Below, piece by piece: positions 1 to 6,939 of a stretch of DNA of 8,710 bases. Below the pieces are notes generated by a model. It searched no databases and was not told the origin of the DNA. It was given only the letters and a program-made list of their open reading frames with translations. Each line of letters begins with the position of its first letter. The stretch's first letter is position 1. The position numbers were made by a program, and so were the translations under genes. Source of the DNA: an uncultured Alphaproteobacteria bacterium (GTDB taxonomy: Bacteria > Pseudomonadota > Alphaproteobacteria > Puniceispirillales > Puniceispirillaceae); contig CAJWDO010000055.1 of NCBI GenBank assembly GCA_913031555.1, forward strand, positions 1 to 8,710, given 5' to 3'.

Positions 1-1
1 T

Positions 2-109
2 ACAGTTCTTTACGGAGCAACTTCCGGAAAACTATATGCTTCTGGGCAAGCTGGCGAAAGATTCGCCAAAAATCCGTTACTGTTTTCATCCACCAGCTTT
101 TTGTACTAA
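2..109 (+). pseudogene. Broken 3' fragment of a GXGXG-domain (glutamate synthase alpha-like) gene
   Basis: Frame 2 is open from the window edge to a TAA at 107-109. Its first 22 residues contain VLYGATSGKLYASGQAGERF, which resembles the C-terminal GXGXG beta-helix domain of glutamate synthase large subunit. The same domain occurs in stand-alone relatives such as GlxC and the N-methylglutamate synthase subunits. In that family the motif normally continues as AVRNSGA. Here, after Ala at 65-67, it becomes an unrelated 13-residue tail and stops, so the domain is cut. About 6 of the 22 motif codons end in G or C, far below the genes that follow, so this piece probably comes from another genome. 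N-methylglutamate synthase would fit a methylated-amine theme, but the fragment cannot show that. Family assignment is fairly confident from the motif; function of the remnant is unlikely. Confidence 0.6.
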
Positions 110-253
110 AAAATTAGCAACGGTCATTTTTTCAAGCCAACGTAAGTAATTCCGGGAAAGCGCCTTCTGCAGTCTTATCTTCTGCCGCCTGCCGAGTATT
201 CCTGACCGTCCTGCCACGCATTTTGCACGCATTTTGGTGGAGCCGCCAAACCC
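68..253. other. Spacer upstream of the BetI-like gene, probably containing a join
   Basis: No convincing gene lies here after the GXGXG fragment stops at 109. Composition changes from A+T-rich (to about 150, with runs of A and T) to the G+C-rich style of the core. This suggests the foreign left-end piece ends somewhere between about 67 and 150. I see no clear -35/-10 pair for the BetI-like gene. The last 40 bases carry an 11-bp tandem repeat and the ribosome-binding site of that gene. Confidence 0.4.
215..236 (+). repeat. Perfect 11-bp tandem duplication in the BetI-like gene leader
   Basis: CACGCATTTTG occurs twice back to back at 215-225 and 226-236, directly before the GGAG at 239-242 that serves as Shine-Dalgarno for the ATG at 254. 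The period is close to one helical turn, so both copies would lie on one face of the DNA, which would suit a repressor contact. A replication-slippage duplication is equally possible. Confidence 0.6.
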
Positions 254-943
254 ATGAAAGCCAGTTCCATAAGCGATATCAGGCGGTCCGAACTATCGCG
301 CGCCGCCTTCGAGGCAGTGATTCTTTACGGCCTTCGCGGCACAACCCTCGACAAGGTCGGCGCCATCGCCGGCGTATCGAAAGGAGTGGTGCTGCATCAT
401 TTCAAGGACAAGGGCGCGCTTCTCGAGGCCGTGTTCCGCCGTTCCAACAGCTTGCTCAGCCGCTCTGTCGTCGAACTCTACGCCTATGCGGAAACGCCGT
501 ATGAGCGGTTCTGGTCGATCATCGTCGCCAACTTCTTCGAAACGATCTTCAACCCGCGTGTTTGTCAGGCCTGGGTGTCGCTTATCTCCGAGGTGCCACA
601 CAGCGATCATTGCCAGCGCATCCAGACCGTCTGTAATGAGCGTATCCGGAGCAATTTTGAACATGAGCTGAAGCATTTCCTGCCAGCATCCGAGACACCG
701 CCGACTGCGCGGATCATCGGCCAGTTGATTGACGGCATCTGGGTCCGGGCCGGCATGCTTCCCGACCAGATCACCAGCGATGACGCCATTGACGAACTGG
801 TCTTCGCCGTCTCGCGGCTGCTGCCGTCGGATGAAGTGAGCACCGCCAAGCACAGCGAGGCACTCAGGAAGGTCAGGAACGTGGCAACCATCGCGCTGGG
901 GTCACGCTCATTCCGGGAACGGGCAAACCTCACTAGGGCCTGA
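254..943 (+). CDS. BetI-like TetR-family transcriptional regulator
   Basis: This 229-residue protein is the usual size for the TetR family. The N-terminal domain holds the helix-turn-helix at about residues 29-52, with LDKVGAIAGVSKGVVLHHF followed by KDKGALLEA, the pattern of the choline-responsive repressor BetI. The C-terminal ligand domain keeps BetI-like landmarks: NFFE at about 93, CQAWVS at about 104, RIQ and RSNFEHELK at about 122-140, and IDGIWVRAG near 159-167. BetI represses choline-to-betaine genes and is relieved by choline, but the ligand here is unknown. The ATG at 254 follows GGAG at 239-242 with 11 bases between. The gene converges on the enolase gene, with only 40 bp between their stops and no clear terminator. 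It plausibly controls the divergent promoter region at 2169-2376. I leave the symbol blank because the partner genes are not a standard bet operon. Confidence 0.88.
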   Translation: MKASSISDIRRSELSRAAFEAVILYGLRGTTLDKVGAIAGVSKGVVLHHFKDKGALLEAVFRRSNSLLSRSVVELYAYAETPYERFWSIIVANFFETIFNPRVCQAWVSLISEVPHSDHCQRIQTVCNERIRSNFEHELKHFLPASETPPTARIIGQLIDGIWVRAGMLPDQITSDDAIDELVFAVSRLLPSDEVSTAKHSEALRKVRNVATIALGSRSFRERANLTRA

Positions 944-983
944 TAGAGGACGGTCTGACACAGTAACCGGCGGAAGGGTTGTC

Positions 984-2168
984 TCAACTGGCGGCACGGG
1001 CGGCAGAAAGGTCGCTGCTATCATGCTGCATGGACAACGCGGACAGCGCCGCCTCGTTGATTTCGACGCCCAGCCCCGGCCGGCCATTCAGCGTCGCCAC
1101 CGAATTCTGCACAGTGAACCCGTTCACGGCGTACCGCTCGCCATGTTCGAGATATTCGGGATAGATTTCGGCCATCTCGGCATTCGGAATGGCGGCGCAG
1201 ACATGCATCATCGCACTGGCCGCGACGGTCATCGAGTTCCAGCAATGCGGTGATATCCTGACGCCATGCCGGTCGGCCAGTACCGATATCTCCAACATGT
1301 CGAGAAGGCCCCCGACACCGGCGATATCAGGATTGAGAATGTCCGCCGCCCGGAGCGCAAGGACCGACCTGAAATGCGCCACACCGGATTGCCTCTCCCC
1401 GGTCACAAGGGGTATGCCAACCTCGCCTCGAAGTTCGGCCAGCGCAGCGATGTCGGCACCATCGGCGGGTTCCTCGAACCAGTGCGGCGCCGCCGGAAGG
1501 ATGCCCTTTGCCACGGCGCGGGAAATGCCGGGGTCGGTCTCGCTGTCCATATCGACCATCAGCCTGTGGTCAGCGCCGATCACCCCCCGCACCCGGCGCA
1601 CGGCTTCAACGGCCTGCGATGCATCATGATTCAGCATGGGATGAATCTTGATCGCCCTGTAGCCGGCCGCGACAAGATGTTTGGCACGGGCGGCCAGCGC
1701 AGCGGCCGACCAGTTGCTCTCGCTCCAGATATTGGCATAGACCGCCGCATCCCGGCAGTTCGGCCGACCAAGAAGCTCGACAAGAGGTTTTGCGACAAGC
1801 CTGCCGATCAGGTCCCAGAGGGCGATGTCGAGCGCGCTCGTGGCGGCGGCAAAATCCATGCTGTGGTGGCGTAGCGACAGGCGCGTCGCAAGGTCGCGCA
1901 GATGCCAGGGGTCAGGGCACGCCAGCGCCGCGAGTTCACGTCCCAGCTCATGGATGATTCTGGCGACGGCTGCCTCGCGGCATGGCAGGACATAGGCCTC
2001 GCCCCAGCCAATGGTGCCATCGGCGGCGGTGAGACGGATCAGCAGGCAGGGTTTGATTCGCGCGAAACCATTCTCGACTTCGGCTGGCCTGGTGATCCAG
2101 CTTTGCAGCCCTGTCAGCCGAAAGCCGGGCATCTCTGCCGGGCCGGAATCCGATATCAAATGCATCAT
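984..2168 (-). CDS. Mandelate racemase/muconate lactonizing-type enolase superfamily enzyme
   Basis: The frame runs 400 codons from a GTG at 2186. I prefer the ATG at 2168 (394 residues) because GGGAG at 2181-2177 sits 8 bases before it, while the GTG has only 1 base to its nearest purine run. Numbered from the GTG, the barrel has metal ligands Asp212 (LMVDMDSE), Glu238 (WFEEP) and Glu264 (TGERQSG). The acid/base dyad is Asp287 (NPDIAGVGG) and His314 (ISPHCWNS), with Glu340 (AEMAEIYPE) in the position of mandelate racemase Glu317. This is the mandelate racemase subgroup, whose members abstract an alpha proton from a carboxylate and then racemise or dehydrate sugar acids. The usual Lys-x-Lys on the second barrel strand is Lys180-Ile-His182, so the S-face base differs. 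It is a cytoplasmic enzyme of unknown substrate, transcribed divergently from the GMC oxidoreductase. Confidence 0.92.
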   Translation of the reverse strand: MMHLISDSGPAEMPGFRLTGLQSWITRPAEVENGFARIKPCLLIRLTAADGTIGWGEAYVLPCREAAVARIIHELGRELAALACPDPWHLRDLATRLSLRHHSMDFAAATSALDIALWDLIGRLVAKPLVELLGRPNCRDAAVYANIWSESNWSAAALAARAKHLVAAGYRAIKIHPMLNHDASQAVEAVRRVRGVIGADHRLMVDMDSETDPGISRAVAKGILPAAPHWFEEPADGADIAALAELRGEVGIPLVTGERQSGVAHFRSVLALRAADILNPDIAGVGGLLDMLEISVLADRHGVRISPHCWNSMTVAASAMMHVCAAIPNAEMAEIYPEYLEHGERYAVNGFTVQNSVATLNGRPGLGVEINEAALSALSMQHDSSDLSAARAAS

Positions 2169-2176
2169 ATCACACG

Positions 2177-2198
2177 CTCCCAACACACTCCCAACACC
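2177..2198 (-). repeat. Near-perfect 11-bp tandem duplication over the enolase ribosome-binding site
   Basis: CTCCCAACACA at 2177-2187 is followed by CTCCCAACACC at 2188-2198 on the plus strand, identical at 10 of 11 positions. On the minus strand this duplicates the GGGAG Shine-Dalgarno element and also creates the in-frame GTG at 2186, so it bears on which start codon is used. The copy nearer the gene (2181-2177) is well spaced for ATG 2168. Confidence 0.6.
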
Positions 2199-2252
2199 CT
2201 AGGCAGCCTGACGAGTCCGCTATGAGTTGCCTCCTAACCGATGGTAAGTTTC

Positions 2253-2281
2253 TTGTCAATTGGTCAGTTTTTGTATAAAAT
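2253..2281 (+). promoter_or_regulatory. Candidate sigma-70 promoter for the GMC oxidoreductase
   Basis: TTGTCA at 2253-2258 and TAAAAT at 2276-2281 are separated by 17 bases, and the element lies in the most A+T-rich part of the divergent spacer. It points toward the GMC oxidoreductase about 95 bases downstream of the -10. The overlapping TGTCAATTGGTCA is a half-symmetric stretch where a TetR-type repressor might bind, but it is not a clean palindrome. No start site is known; this is motif matching only. Confidence 0.45.
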
Positions 2282-2341
2282 AGAAAGTATGCTTTTCGCT
2301 GGGCGGGCGACACTAGATTGTTTCAGGACAAGGTGGTTTCA

Positions 2342-2364
2342 GATGGCCTGGTCTGTCGGCCATC
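2342..2364 (+). promoter_or_regulatory. Perfect 7-bp inverted repeat in the GMC oxidoreductase leader
   Basis: GATGGCC at 2342-2348 and GGCCATC at 2358-2364 are exact inverted repeats around 9 bases, ending 12 bases before the ATG at 2377. In RNA this forms a hairpin just ahead of the ribosome-binding region; in DNA it is a 23-bp palindrome of the size bound by TetR-family dimers such as the BetI-like protein in this locus. There is no T-run after it, so it is not an intrinsic terminator. Confidence 0.4.
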
Positions 2365-2376
2365 CACTGCAGAGAT

Positions 2377-4035
2377 ATGGCAATGAGTTATGATTTCATC
2401 ATTGTTGGTGCCGGGTCGGCGGGATGCATTCTTGCCAACAGGCTGTCGCAGGATCCGTCCAACAAGGTCCTGCTGATCGAGGCCGGGCCGGAGGATCGGG
2501 GCCTGTCCCTTGCGATTCCCGCAGCAATGCTGACCAATCTCAACAGCCGCAAACATAACTGGGCCTATCAGGGCGAGCCCGAACCGGCGCTCGCCAACCG
2601 CCGCGTGAAGCATGATCGTGGCAAGACACTCGGCGGTTCATCCTCGATAAACGGCATGGTTTATATTCGCGGCCACGCGCTGGATTTCGACGGCTGGCAG
2701 CAGGCCGGCTGTGAAGGCTGGAGCTATGCCGACGTTCTCCCCTATTTCAAGAGGATGGAGGGTTACAGCAGCGGCAGCGATGCCTATCGGGGCGGCGACG
2801 GGCCGCTGAAGGTGACGCGCCCGGATGTCGAGAATCCGATCTTCTCCAGCTTTGTTCGGGCTGGCGAGCAGGCTGGCTATCCGGTGACCGAGGACATCAA
2901 CGGCTATCTTCAGGAGGGGTTTGGACGACTCGACCGTTCGGTGCATCGTGGCAGGAGATGGAGCACCTCGCGCGCCTATCTGGCGCCGATACGAAGCCGC
3001 CCGAACCTGCATATCATGACAGGCGCCAATGCCACGAAAATCCGGACCAGCAACAACCGCGCCATTGGCATTGAATATGTCAGGGGCGGTCACTGGCATT
3101 ACGCTGCCGCGCGATCGGATGTGATCCTCAGCGCCGGCGCGGTGGCCAGCCCGCAGCTGTTGATGCTGTCGGGAATCGGGCCGGCGGCGCATCTTTGCGA
3201 TCACGGCATAGAGCTTGTTCACGACCTTCCGGGGGTTGGGCAGAACCTTCAGGACCACCCCGATTATGTGATGAAGTATGAATGCAGGAAGCCCGTATCG
3301 ATCTGGCCGCAAACCCGGATGTTGGGGCGGATTCGGGCCGGCATCGAATGGCTTGTCGCCGGCACTGGCCTGTGCGCCAGCAACCAGTTCGACGTCGTTG
3401 CCTGCATCCGTTCCGGTATGGGTGTCGCCTTTCCGAACCTGCAGCTGACGATCTCACCACTTGCTGTCGATGGTGAAACCTGGCAGCCGCTTCAGATGCA
3501 CGCCTTCCAGATTCATCTGGGTCTGATGCGCGCGCACAGCCGCGGCACCATCCAGCTGCGTGACGCCGACCCGTTGAGCCCACCGAGAATCCAGGTGAAT
3601 TATCTTGATGACCCGCGCGACCGCGAGGTGATGCGAACGGGCATCGGCCTGGTCCGTGAACTTGTCCGCCAACCAGCTCTGGCAGAGCTGTGCGGCGCTG
3701 AAATCTTTCCCGGCGAACAGGTGCGGCGCAGCCGGGAACTGGATGAAAGTCTGACCGCAGAGGTCACGACGCAGTGGCATCTTTCCGGCACCGCCAGGAT
3801 GGGCGCCGCCACCGACATCAGGGCCGTTGTCGACCATCATGGCCGCGTTCACGGTCTCGACGCGCTGCGCATTGTCGATGCATCGATCATGCCGACCGTC
3901 ACCAATGGCAACACCAACAGCCCGACGATGATGATCGCCGAGAAGCTGAGCGACGCCATCCTCGGAAAGGCGCCGCTGCCGCGCGACACCGCCGAGGTGT
4001 GGATCAACCCGAACCATGACACAAGCCAACGATAG
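2377..4035 (+). CDS. BetA-like GMC-family FAD-dependent alcohol/choline dehydrogenase
   Basis: This 552-residue protein has the full length of choline dehydrogenase relatives. The Rossmann FAD-binding motif GAGSAG is at residues 11-16. GMC signature 1 (RGKTLGGSSSINGMVYIRG) is at 81-99 and signature 2 (GAVASPQLLMLSGIG) at 254-268. The catalytic pair is His468 (WHLSGTARMG) and Asn512 (GNTNSPTMM), 44 residues apart as in choline oxidase. Flavin would accept a hydride from a primary alcohol and pass electrons to the respiratory chain. BetA-like segments recur throughout, such as NWAYQGEPEP, GGDGPLKVT and VHGLDALRIVDASIMP. Compared with E. coli BetA as I recall it, ASNHFEAGGF reads ASNQFDVVAC and the QYH region reads QLT, so choline may not be the substrate. 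No Sec or Tat signal is seen. The ATG at 2383 is an alternative start, with AGAG at 2371-2374 eight bases ahead. Confidence 0.9.
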   Translation: MAMSYDFIIVGAGSAGCILANRLSQDPSNKVLLIEAGPEDRGLSLAIPAAMLTNLNSRKHNWAYQGEPEPALANRRVKHDRGKTLGGSSSINGMVYIRGHALDFDGWQQAGCEGWSYADVLPYFKRMEGYSSGSDAYRGGDGPLKVTRPDVENPIFSSFVRAGEQAGYPVTEDINGYLQEGFGRLDRSVHRGRRWSTSRAYLAPIRSRPNLHIMTGANATKIRTSNNRAIGIEYVRGGHWHYAAARSDVILSAGAVASPQLLMLSGIGPAAHLCDHGIELVHDLPGVGQNLQDHPDYVMKYECRKPVSIWPQTRMLGRIRAGIEWLVAGTGLCASNQFDVVACIRSGMGVAFPNLQLTISPLAVDGETWQPLQMHAFQIHLGLMRAHSRGTIQLRDADPLSPPRIQVNYLDDPRDREVMRTGIGLVRELVRQPALAELCGAEIFPGEQVRRSRELDESLTAEVTTQWHLSGTARMGAATDIRAVVDHHGRVHGLDALRIVDASIMPTVTNGNTNSPTMMIAEKLSDAILGKAPLPRDTAEVWINPNHDTSQR

Positions 4036-4214
4036 CAGCAGCACAGGAAAGGAACCATGGGCACGAGAATGGCTTCCTATTTGGCCAGTTTCATCGCGGC
4101 CCGACAGGAATAGAGCTTGCATTACACGACGAATCCTGAATACTTTTTTAACTCACGGTGCAACGATAAATCCAGCTACTTGCCAACGACATGGCATAGC
4201 GGGAGGAGGAAACA
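4036..4214 (+). other. Intergenic leader of the solute-binding protein gene
   Basis: This 179-base spacer contains no supported gene. A weak promoter-like pair, TTGCAT at 4117-4122 and ATACTT at 4140-4145 with 17 bases between, lies about 70 bases before the next start and could give the binding protein its own transcription. There is no terminator-like hairpin after the GMC gene, so read-through is also possible. The spacer ends in an unusually strong purine-rich Shine-Dalgarno sequence at about 4201-4212. Confidence 0.35.
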
Positions 4215-5762
4215 ATGACTTTGAACATTTCAAGACGGACCGCGCTTAAAACAGCTGCCGCTGCCGGCGCACTGTCCGTTGCGGGCATGCCCGCATTGGC
4301 CGCGCCAAAGCATGGCGGCACATATCGCCTTGGCCTGACCGGCGGCAACACCTCGGACACATGGGACAGCCGCACACACTCGGACGCCTACATGATCAAC
4401 ATGGGTCATGGCTGTGTCTTCGAGTGCCTGACCGAAGTCTCTGCCGAAGGCGAGCTTATTGGCGAGTTGGCGACCGGCTGGGAGGCATCTGCCGATGCCA
4501 AGGTCTGGACCTTTGATCTTCGCAAGGGCGTGAAATTCCACAATGGCAAGGCATTCGGTGCCGATGACGTCATTGCCTCGATGAACATGCATGTCGAGGA
4601 AGACGCATCCTCGGCCGCAAAGCCGATTGTCGCCAACGTCGCGGAAATGAAGAAGCTGTCCGACCATCAGGTCCAGTTCGTTCTGAAGAATGGCAGTGCA
4701 GATTTCCCGTACCTCGTTTCCGACTATCACATCTGCATTTTCCCCGCTGGCCAGATTGCCGAGGCAATTGCCAACGGAATTGGAACTGGCCCCTACAAGG
4801 TCGTTGCTTTCGATCCCGGCGTTCGCGCCATGGTCAGCAAGTTTGAGGATCACTGGGATGCCGATAACCGCGGTTACTTTGCGGAAGTTGAGCAGATCTA
4901 CATTGGCGACGCATCGGCACGCGTCAATGCAATCATGACTAGCCAAGTCGATGCCATCAACCGGGTCGAGCTTAAGTCTGTGAAGCTGCTGAGAAACTTC
5001 GTCAACATCGATGTTATCGATGTGACCGGCAACCAACACTACACCTTCCCGATGCTTGTCGGCAACGCACCGTTCGACAACCCTGATTTCCGTCGTGCCC
5101 TTAAGTGGGCGTGTAACCGTCAGGAAATGGTCGACAAGATCCTTCAGGGCTATGGCGCTGTTGCCAACGACCATCCGATCGGTCCTGCCAACCAGTATCA
5201 GGCTTCCGACCTGCCACAGACAGAATATGATCCCGACAAGGCTGCCTTCTACATGAAGAAGTCCGGGCTTGGAAATGTCACCATCGATCTGAGTGTCGCC
5301 GAAGCTGCCTTCACCGGTGCCGGTGATGCCGGAGCGCTGTACCAGAACACCGCTGGTCCGGCTGGCATCAACATCAACATCGTGCAGGAGCCGAATGACG
5401 GTTACTGGTCGAATGTCTGGCTTCGCAAGCCCTGGTGTGCCTGTTACTGGTCGGGTCGCGCGACCGAGGACTGGATGTTCGCGACCGCCTATGAGTCCGG
5501 CGTTCCATGGAATGACACAGGCTGGGAGAACGAGCGTTTCCAGAGCCTGCTGATTGAGGGGCGGACAGAGCTGAAAACTGATCGTCGTCGTGAGATCTAT
5601 CACGATATGCAGGAAATCTGCTCTGATGACGGTGCCACCATCGTGCCGATGTATGCTAACTTTGTAGACGCGAAATCCAACCGTGTGGCGAATAACGGCC
5701 AGACAGGCAATCTCTGGCAGCTCGACAACCTGCGCAGCTGCAAGCGCTGGTGGACAGCCTAA
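4215..5762 (+). CDS. ABC transporter family 5 solute-binding protein (Dpp/Opp-like), Tat-exported
   Basis: The 515-residue protein begins with a twin-arginine signal: SRRTALK at residues 6-12, a hydrophobic stretch to about 25 and a likely cleavage site after Ala27-Leu28-Ala29. No lipobox cysteine is present, so it should be a soluble periplasmic protein. The family 5 signature spans residues 96-123 (VWTFDLRKGVKFHNG, then ADDVIASMN), and further landmarks are GTGPYKV near 192 and DNPDFRRALKWACNRQEMVDKIL near 289-311. Family 5 members bind peptides, nickel, glycosides, opines and other organic solutes, and sequence alone does not name the ligand. The start is fixed by GGAGGAGGAAAC just ahead of the ATG. 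Codon use is more restricted than in neighbours, consistent with high expression. It sits upstream of two permease genes and is separated from them by a terminator. Confidence 0.93.
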   Translation: MTLNISRRTALKTAAAAGALSVAGMPALAAPKHGGTYRLGLTGGNTSDTWDSRTHSDAYMINMGHGCVFECLTEVSAEGELIGELATGWEASADAKVWTFDLRKGVKFHNGKAFGADDVIASMNMHVEEDASSAAKPIVANVAEMKKLSDHQVQFVLKNGSADFPYLVSDYHICIFPAGQIAEAIANGIGTGPYKVVAFDPGVRAMVSKFEDHWDADNRGYFAEVEQIYIGDASARVNAIMTSQVDAINRVELKSVKLLRNFVNIDVIDVTGNQHYTFPMLVGNAPFDNPDFRRALKWACNRQEMVDKILQGYGAVANDHPIGPANQYQASDLPQTEYDPDKAAFYMKKSGLGNVTIDLSVAEAAFTGAGDAGALYQNTAGPAGININIVQEPNDGYWSNVWLRKPWCACYWSGRATEDWMFATAYESGVPWNDTGWENERFQSLLIEGRTELKTDRRREIYHDMQEICSDDGATIVPMYANFVDAKSNRVANNGQTGNLWQLDNLRSCKRWWTA

Positions 5763-5773
5763 AGAGACTTCTG

Positions 5774-5809
5774 TGGCGGGGCTTACCAAGGCCCCGCCAT
5801 TTTTCTTTT
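5774..5809 (+). terminator. Strong intrinsic terminator after the solute-binding protein gene
   Basis: TGGCGGGGC at 5774-5782 pairs perfectly with GCCCCGCCA at 5791-5799. Two further pairs (T83-G90 and T84-A89) leave a 4-base loop at 5785-5788. A T-rich run, TTTTTCTTTT, follows at 5800-5809. It begins 11 bases after the stop of the binding-protein gene. Partial termination here would give more binding protein than permease, a common arrangement in ABC importer operons. Confidence 0.9.
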
Positions 5810-5930
5810 GTTTGCTCCCGACATGTTGCCCGCAAGCCGGGATCACCGCCGGATCGCATAATGATGCTTGATCATGAAACTTTTCGGCCGATGTCGCTTC
5901 GTGCCACCATAACGAGACCCTGGAAGTAGT
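5810..5930 (+). other. Spacer between terminator and permease genes
   Basis: About 120 bases with no supported gene and no clear promoter. The distance to the next start (5931) leaves room for a secondary promoter, but no convincing -35/-10 pair is visible. A short GGAAG at 5922-5926, only 4 bases before the ATG, is the ribosome-binding site of the next gene and looks weaker than that of the binding protein. Confidence 0.35.
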
Positions 5931-6929
5931 ATGAACAATCTAGCGATGATTATCGCAAAGCGTCTGGCGCTTGGCGTGCTGACACTCTTCATGGTGTCAG
6001 TGATCATTTTCTACGCTGTCAACATGCTTCCCGGGGATTTCGCGCAAGCCATTCTCGGCCAGACAGCCACGCCCGAAACGGTTCAGGCCATCCGGGATTC
6101 GCTCGGCCTCGACCGGCCGGTTTATCTGCGCTATTTCGACTGGCTTTTTGCCGCCATGCAGGGCGATTTCGGGATCAGTTTCTCGCAGGTGCTGTTCGCA
6201 ACATATGGCGGCAGTGCGGCGACGGTGAATTACGAGACGGTTATTGAGCAGCTGGCACCGCGGTTCGGCAACACGCTGTTCCTTGCCGGTGTCTCCGCCG
6301 CCATCGCCATCCCGCTATCCTTGATGATCGGTGTGCTGGCGGCGCTGTATCGCGAGTCGATTTTCGACCGGGTAGCCAATGTCAGCACGCTGGTATCTAT
6401 TTCCAGCCCCGAGTTCTTTGTCGCCTATATCCTGATCCTGCTTCTGGCTGTTCTCAATCCGGTTTTCACATCGCTGTCGAACATTCATGAAGGCATGAGT
6501 TTCGCTGACAAGCTTGGCAAGACGATGTTGCCGGCGCTGACGCTGACCCTTGTCGTGACAGCGCATATGATGCGGATGACACGCGCCGCGATCATCAATC
6601 TTCTGGCGTCACCTTATATCGAGATGGCGCGCCTTAAGGGTCTGTCACCCTTCCGCATCATCGTTGTGCACGCACTGCCGAACGCGCTGGCACCGATTAT
6701 CAACGTGATCGCGCTGAACCTTGCCTATCTCATCACCGGCGTCGTCGTTGTTGAAGTGGTGTTCGTCTATCCGGGTGTCGGCCAGCTGTTTGTTGATTCG
6801 GTCAAGATGCGGAACATTCCGGTCGTGCAGGCCTGCTGTCTTGTCTTCGCCTTTGCCTATATCTTCCTCAATCTGGTGGCGGATGTGACGTCCATCCTGT
6901 CGAACCCGCGTCTGCGGCATCCAAAATAG
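5931..6929 (+). CDS. ABC transporter permease, DppB/OppB type
   Basis: This inner-membrane permease has 332 residues, typical of the DppB family. The N-terminal membrane helix is at about 8-31 (KRLALGVLTLFMVSVIIFYAV), followed by the family landmark LPGDFAQAILGQTATPETVQ and the segment IRDSLGLDRPVYLRYFDWL. The EAA loop that docks on the ATPase is at about 229-251, reading YIEMARLKGLSPFRIIVVHA then LPNALAP. Other helices are visible near 113-139, 151-178, 198-212, 255-280 and 298-321. Between GDFGIS (79-84) and QLAPRFGNTL (108-116) there is a loop that looks somewhat longer than in E. coli DppB. The stop is 10 bases before the next permease start, so the two are cotranscribed. It would pair with the DppC-type partner and with ATPases that are not in the window. 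Confidence 0.92.
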   Translation: MNNLAMIIAKRLALGVLTLFMVSVIIFYAVNMLPGDFAQAILGQTATPETVQAIRDSLGLDRPVYLRYFDWLFAAMQGDFGISFSQVLFATYGGSAATVNYETVIEQLAPRFGNTLFLAGVSAAIAIPLSLMIGVLAALYRESIFDRVANVSTLVSISSPEFFVAYILILLLAVLNPVFTSLSNIHEGMSFADKLGKTMLPALTLTLVVTAHMMRMTRAAIINLLASPYIEMARLKGLSPFRIIVVHALPNALAPIINVIALNLAYLITGVVVVEVVFVYPGVGQLFVDSVKMRNIPVVQACCLVFAFAYIFLNLVADVTSILSNPRLRHPK

Positions 6930-6939
6930 GAACCCTTCG

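Noticed and set aside
52..68. Perfect inverted repeat TGGCGAA-AGA-TTCGCCA, considered as an operator
   Set aside because: It lies within codons for Gly-Glu-Arg-Phe-Ala of the GXGXG fragment and is fully explained by that coding sequence. No T-run follows on the plus strand, so it is not a terminator either.
944..983. Possible bidirectional terminator between the convergent BetI-like and enolase genes
   Set aside because: Only a 4-bp AACC/GGTT stem is visible and there is no T-run, so it is too weak to call.
3128..4122. Minus-strand and alternative-frame open stretches within the GMC oxidoreductase
   Set aside because: They are antisense or out-of-frame to conserved GMC motifs, rich in Arg/His/Ala as expected of shadows in G+C-rich genes.
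4016..4249. Short open frame bridging the GMC gene end and the binding-protein start
   Set aside because: It overlaps both real genes, lacks a ribosome-binding site and gives a composition with no coding character.
4230..5846. Long minus-strand open frame of 538 codons opposite the solute-binding protein
   Set aside because: It is antisense to a gene with an intact signal peptide and family signature, and its translation has no recognisable domain. Codon bias of the plus-strand gene explains the lack of stops.
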